From positions 1-7,689 of the forward strand of contig CAJGDU010000048.1 in the NCBI GenBank assembly GCA_904502175.1: 7,689 nucleotides of DNA. The letters run 5' to 3'. Under the pieces are notes generated by a model, which ran no database searches, was not told where the DNA came from, and saw nothing but the letters and a program-made list of their open reading frames with translations. Made by a program: the position numbers and the translations under genes. This document shows, in pieces, positions 5,760 through 7,689 of the stretch (position 1 is its first letter; every line of letters starts with the position of its first letter). Source of the stretch: Clostridiaceae bacterium. GTDB lineage: Bacteria > Bacillota > Clostridia > Oscillospirales > Acutalibacteraceae.

Positions 5760-7103
5760 TCACTTTCTGCCCTTTACGAGGAAGACCGGCAGGGTCCGCT
5801 CGTTCTCATGGGCGACGATGATCTTCTCTTCACAGGTGGTCCGGAACAGGAACCCGGCAAAGACGCCGTTATAAGTGTAGAGCCCGGGCATGTTGATGAA
5901 CGGATGCCACTCGCCGTCGCCCCAGGCGAAGTCGATGTTGTCCGTCATGTACTGCTCGCAGTACTCCTGACAGAGATAGCCCTTGTCATAGAGGTCCGCA
6001 GAAACCTTTCCCCATTCCTCCGGAGAATACTCCCGGCCCGCCGCGTAGATGCCCTTCGAGGCATACGCGTCCATGGGTTTCAGCATGTATCTGTCCTTGT
6101 TCTTCTGCACCTCTTCGAGGGCGATGTACTCCTGCGAGAACTCGACCGTCAGTGGGATGTGCGCCTCCACGAAGGCGGTCTCTTCCGGTGTCAGGAAAGC
6201 CTTGCTCTCCGGGCGGTGAAGCACGTAGAACAGCCATTTGTTGTGAATGGCCTGGGTGGCGAAAGCGCCTGCGAAGAAGACGTCATCGTTCCGGGCGGCT
6301 TCCAGGAAACCGGCGCACGCGTCATAGTGTTCCATGACGTCCGCGGTGACGGCGCGGCGGTAGACCGCGTCCACCTTGTTGCCGGAGGGCGACCAGAGGG
6401 CGCCGTCTCTGTATTCGAGGTCCCGCAGATCGCAGATCTCGCAGTCCACGCCCGCCGCCTGGAACCGTCTCATGTACTCCTCGAAGTCGCCGAGCGTGGC
6501 GTTGTCGAGGATGTCGGCGATGGCGATGTTCGGGTGCTCCACATGCTTCGGGTAGGTCTTGTAGAGCTCCAGGAAGGTCTTCACCCAGCTGTCGAAGAGC
6601 TCGAAAGGCTCGAGGTCGAACTGCCGGAGGACCGCCTGGTGGGCAGGGTTGTGGACGAGGGCCTTGCGCATCTCGAGATCGCGGATCATGGCGGCGGTGC
6701 CGTCGGTGTTGATCTCACAGAACTTGAAGTCGCCGGTCTCCTCGTTGTAGAAGAGGTCGAACCGGGCCATGGGCAGTTTGCTCGCGTACGGGATGGGCAG
6801 GCACATGAGTTCCTCGAGTTCGCCGGAAAACGGGAACAGTCTCCGGTAGTCCGGGTCCTTCTGATACTGCGCGATGACCTTCTCAAAGATGCGGTGTGTA
6901 ACAGCGGAGATCTCTTGGAACTTCTCGATGGTGGCCGCGTCGTAGACCTTCGGCACATGGGCCGTCTTGTCGAGGACGCCGTTATAGTTCACCGGAGAGT
7001 GCTCGAGGGTGTCTTTGACCCGGAGCGCGCCCTTCCGGTTGGCTTCTCTGTGTTCGTTGATGTGGTCTCGGTAGACCTTGTAGACTTCCTTGGTCAGGCT
7101 CAT
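5760..7103 (-). CDS. ATP-grasp ligase, glutathionylspermidine synthase-like / circularly permuted type
   Basis: A 447-residue soluble protein. The arrangement of motifs resembles the glutathionylspermidine synthase and circularly permuted ATP-grasp families. ARFDLFYNEETGDFKFCEIN (113-132) followed by TDG has the acidic ExN motif expected for Mg/ATP or substrate binding. YRRAV (248-252) is followed by NKWLFYVLHRPESKAFLTPE (288-307). KPMDAYASKGIY (342-353) looks like the nucleotide-binding lysine and glycine-containing loop, followed by LCQEY (377-381). Enzymes of this fold join a carboxylate to an amine with ATP, through an acyl phosphate. The substrate here is unknown; no amidase domain such as that of Escherichia coli Gsp is fused to it. 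The start at 7101-7103 is preceded by AAGGAG, which overlaps the stop of the GNAT gene ten bases upstream, so the genes are co-transcribed. Family level is fairly sure, substrate not at all. Confidence 0.75.
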   Translation of the reverse strand: MSLTKEVYKVYRDHINEHREANRKGALRVKDTLEHSPVNYNGVLDKTAHVPKVYDAATIEKFQEISAVTHRIFEKVIAQYQKDPDYRRLFPFSGELEELMCLPIPYASKLPMARFDLFYNEETGDFKFCEINTDGTAAMIRDLEMRKALVHNPAHQAVLRQFDLEPFELFDSWVKTFLELYKTYPKHVEHPNIAIADILDNATLGDFEEYMRRFQAAGVDCEICDLRDLEYRDGALWSPSGNKVDAVYRRAVTADVMEHYDACAGFLEAARNDDVFFAGAFATQAIHNKWLFYVLHRPESKAFLTPEETAFVEAHIPLTVEFSQEYIALEEVQKNKDRYMLKPMDAYASKGIYAAGREYSPEEWGKVSADLYDKGYLCQEYCEQYMTDNIDFAWGDGEWHPFINMPGLYTYNGVFAGFLFRTTCEEKIIVAHENERTLPVFLVKGRK

Positions 7104-7113
7104 AGGGTACTCC

Positions 7114-7590
7114 TTATTGTTCCAGGATAAGTTCCAGCATGGTCTTTCGCGGAGCCATGCCCATGTTGGTATAAAATGCCTCGGCGGCCTCGTTGCCGGC
7201 CCAGACGTTCAGCGTGATGTTGTAGCAGCCGAGGCGCATGGCCTCCGCTTTCACGTGTTCGAACAGGCGCGTCGCCACGTGATGTCCGCGGGCCGCCTCG
7301 TCGACACAGATGTCGTCGATGTAGAGGGTACGGTGCTGCGTCATGTTCACGGACCCGTTCGGTTCCTCCAGGACACAGAAGGCGTAGCCGAGGACCCGGT
7401 CATCGTCGTCCGTCGCGACGTACACCGGCCGGCCATCGTCCGCGAAGATGGCGTGCAGTTCCTCCGCCGCGTACTTGGTGGTACCGGAAATAAAGAGGTC
7501 CGGCCGGAGCGCCGCGTGTACCTCCAGCACCTGGTGAAGCAGGTCCAGAACCGCTTCCGTATCCCTCTTTTCTGCTCTTCGGATGTTCAT
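7114..7590 (-). CDS. GNAT-family N-acetyltransferase
   Basis: A 158-residue single-domain GNAT protein from the chosen start. The N-terminus MNIRRAEKRDTEAVLDLL is typical of the family. Motif A runs through LYIDDICVDEAARGHHVATRLF (89-110), and motif B-like sequence NVWAGNEAAEAFYTNMGM (128-145) follows. The acetyl-CoA pyrophosphate loop, normally RGxGxG/A, reads RGHHVA, so the second glycine is replaced by histidine. GNAT enzymes transfer an acetyl group from acetyl-CoA to an amine; the acceptor here cannot be deduced. I chose the ATG at 7588-7590 because AGAGG lies seven bases upstream and the family N-terminus begins there. An in-frame ATG at 7603-7605, giving 163 residues, overlaps the previous gene's stop as ATGA and is a real alternative through translational coupling. 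The downstream ATP-grasp gene begins ten bases after the stop. Confidence 0.85.
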   Translation of the reverse strand: MNIRRAEKRDTEAVLDLLHQVLEVHAALRPDLFISGTTKYAAEELHAIFADDGRPVYVATDDDDRVLGYAFCVLEEPNGSVNMTQHRTLYIDDICVDEAARGHHVATRLFEHVKAEAMRLGCYNITLNVWAGNEAAEAFYTNMGMAPRKTMLELILEQ

Positions 7591-7601
7591 TTCTGTGCCT
7601 C

Positions 7602-7689
7602 TCATAACCGTTTTTCCATGCGGATGGTGCGGAAGGTGCCCTCGTCGTCGAAGGGCTCTCCGGTCCGCTTGTAGCCGAGCTTCTCATAG
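7602..7689 (-). CDS. GNAT-family acetyltransferase, C-terminal fragment at window edge
   Basis: The minus strand is open from the right edge to a TGA at 7602-7604, encoding 28 residues that begin YEKLGYKRTGEPF and end TIRMEKRL. The Y-E-K-L-G-Y pattern followed by a short strand ending in an M-E-K segment is the usual C-terminus of GNAT acetyltransferases. The beginning of the gene is outside the window. Its stop overlaps or lies 11 bases before the start of the next GNAT gene, depending on which start that gene uses, so the two probably belong to one operon. The fragment is short, so the family call is reasonable but not certain. Confidence 0.65.
   Translation of the reverse strand, partial: YEKLGYKRTGEPFDDEGTFRTIRMEKRL

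Noticed and set aside
5808..7130. A 440-codon open frame on the plus strand opposite the ATP-grasp gene
   Set aside because: It mirrors the real gene. Its composition is biased by codon third-position GC, it has no family pattern, and it extends into the neighbouring GNAT gene.

Overview
This 7.7 kb window looks like chromosome from a fairly GC-rich, Gram-positive-type bacterium, most likely a member of the Clostridia (Bacillota). Three things point there: Shine-Dalgarno sites of the AAGGAGG type, sigma-A-like promoters, and the gene order Asp23/Gls24 protein - nusB - Kae1-like protein, which is typical of clostridial genomes. Codons end strongly in C or G, which opens long spurious frames on the opposite strand of nearly every gene. 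I see no tRNA, rRNA, CRISPR array, insertion sequence or phage gene.

Region 1 (1-1361, minus strand) is a housekeeping cluster. Read in the direction of transcription it holds an Asp23/Gls24 envelope-stress-type protein, a terminator-like hairpin, nusB, and the first 160 residues of a Kae1/TsaD-like protein that overlaps nusB by ATGA and runs off the left edge. Region 2 (1395-1458) is a compact divergent promoter region. A good promoter for the Gls24 gene faces left and a good promoter for the next gene faces right, with the two -35 boxes only 6 bp apart.

Region 3 (1495-4293, plus strand) is a single large gene for a 932-residue YfhO-family polytopic membrane protein, probably a GT-C-type glycosyltransferase that decorates cell-envelope polymers. 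It ends at a clear hairpin that also serves the convergent gene. Region 4 (4331-5590, minus strand) encodes a 419-residue conserved protein of unknown function. Its N-terminus looks like a small helix-turn-helix, and its C-terminal part resembles the conserved region of a widespread uncharacterised family.

Region 5 (5591-5759) is non-coding. It holds a perfect 12-bp hairpin, an extended -10 promoter candidate, a 10-bp direct repeat spaced 21 bp and a 10-bp palindrome. Region 6 (5760-7689, minus strand) is an operon: the tail of one GNAT acetyltransferase, a second complete GNAT acetyltransferase, and an ATP-grasp ligase resembling glutathionylspermidine synthase and circularly permuted ATP-grasp enzymes. 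The tight spacing suggests these genes work together, perhaps in building or modifying a small amide or peptide, but the substrate cannot be read from the sequence.

Most of the window is ordinary core genome. The parts that deserve a second look are the ATP-grasp/GNAT operon, the uncharacterised 419-residue protein with its repeat-rich upstream region, and the hairpin placed just before nusB.
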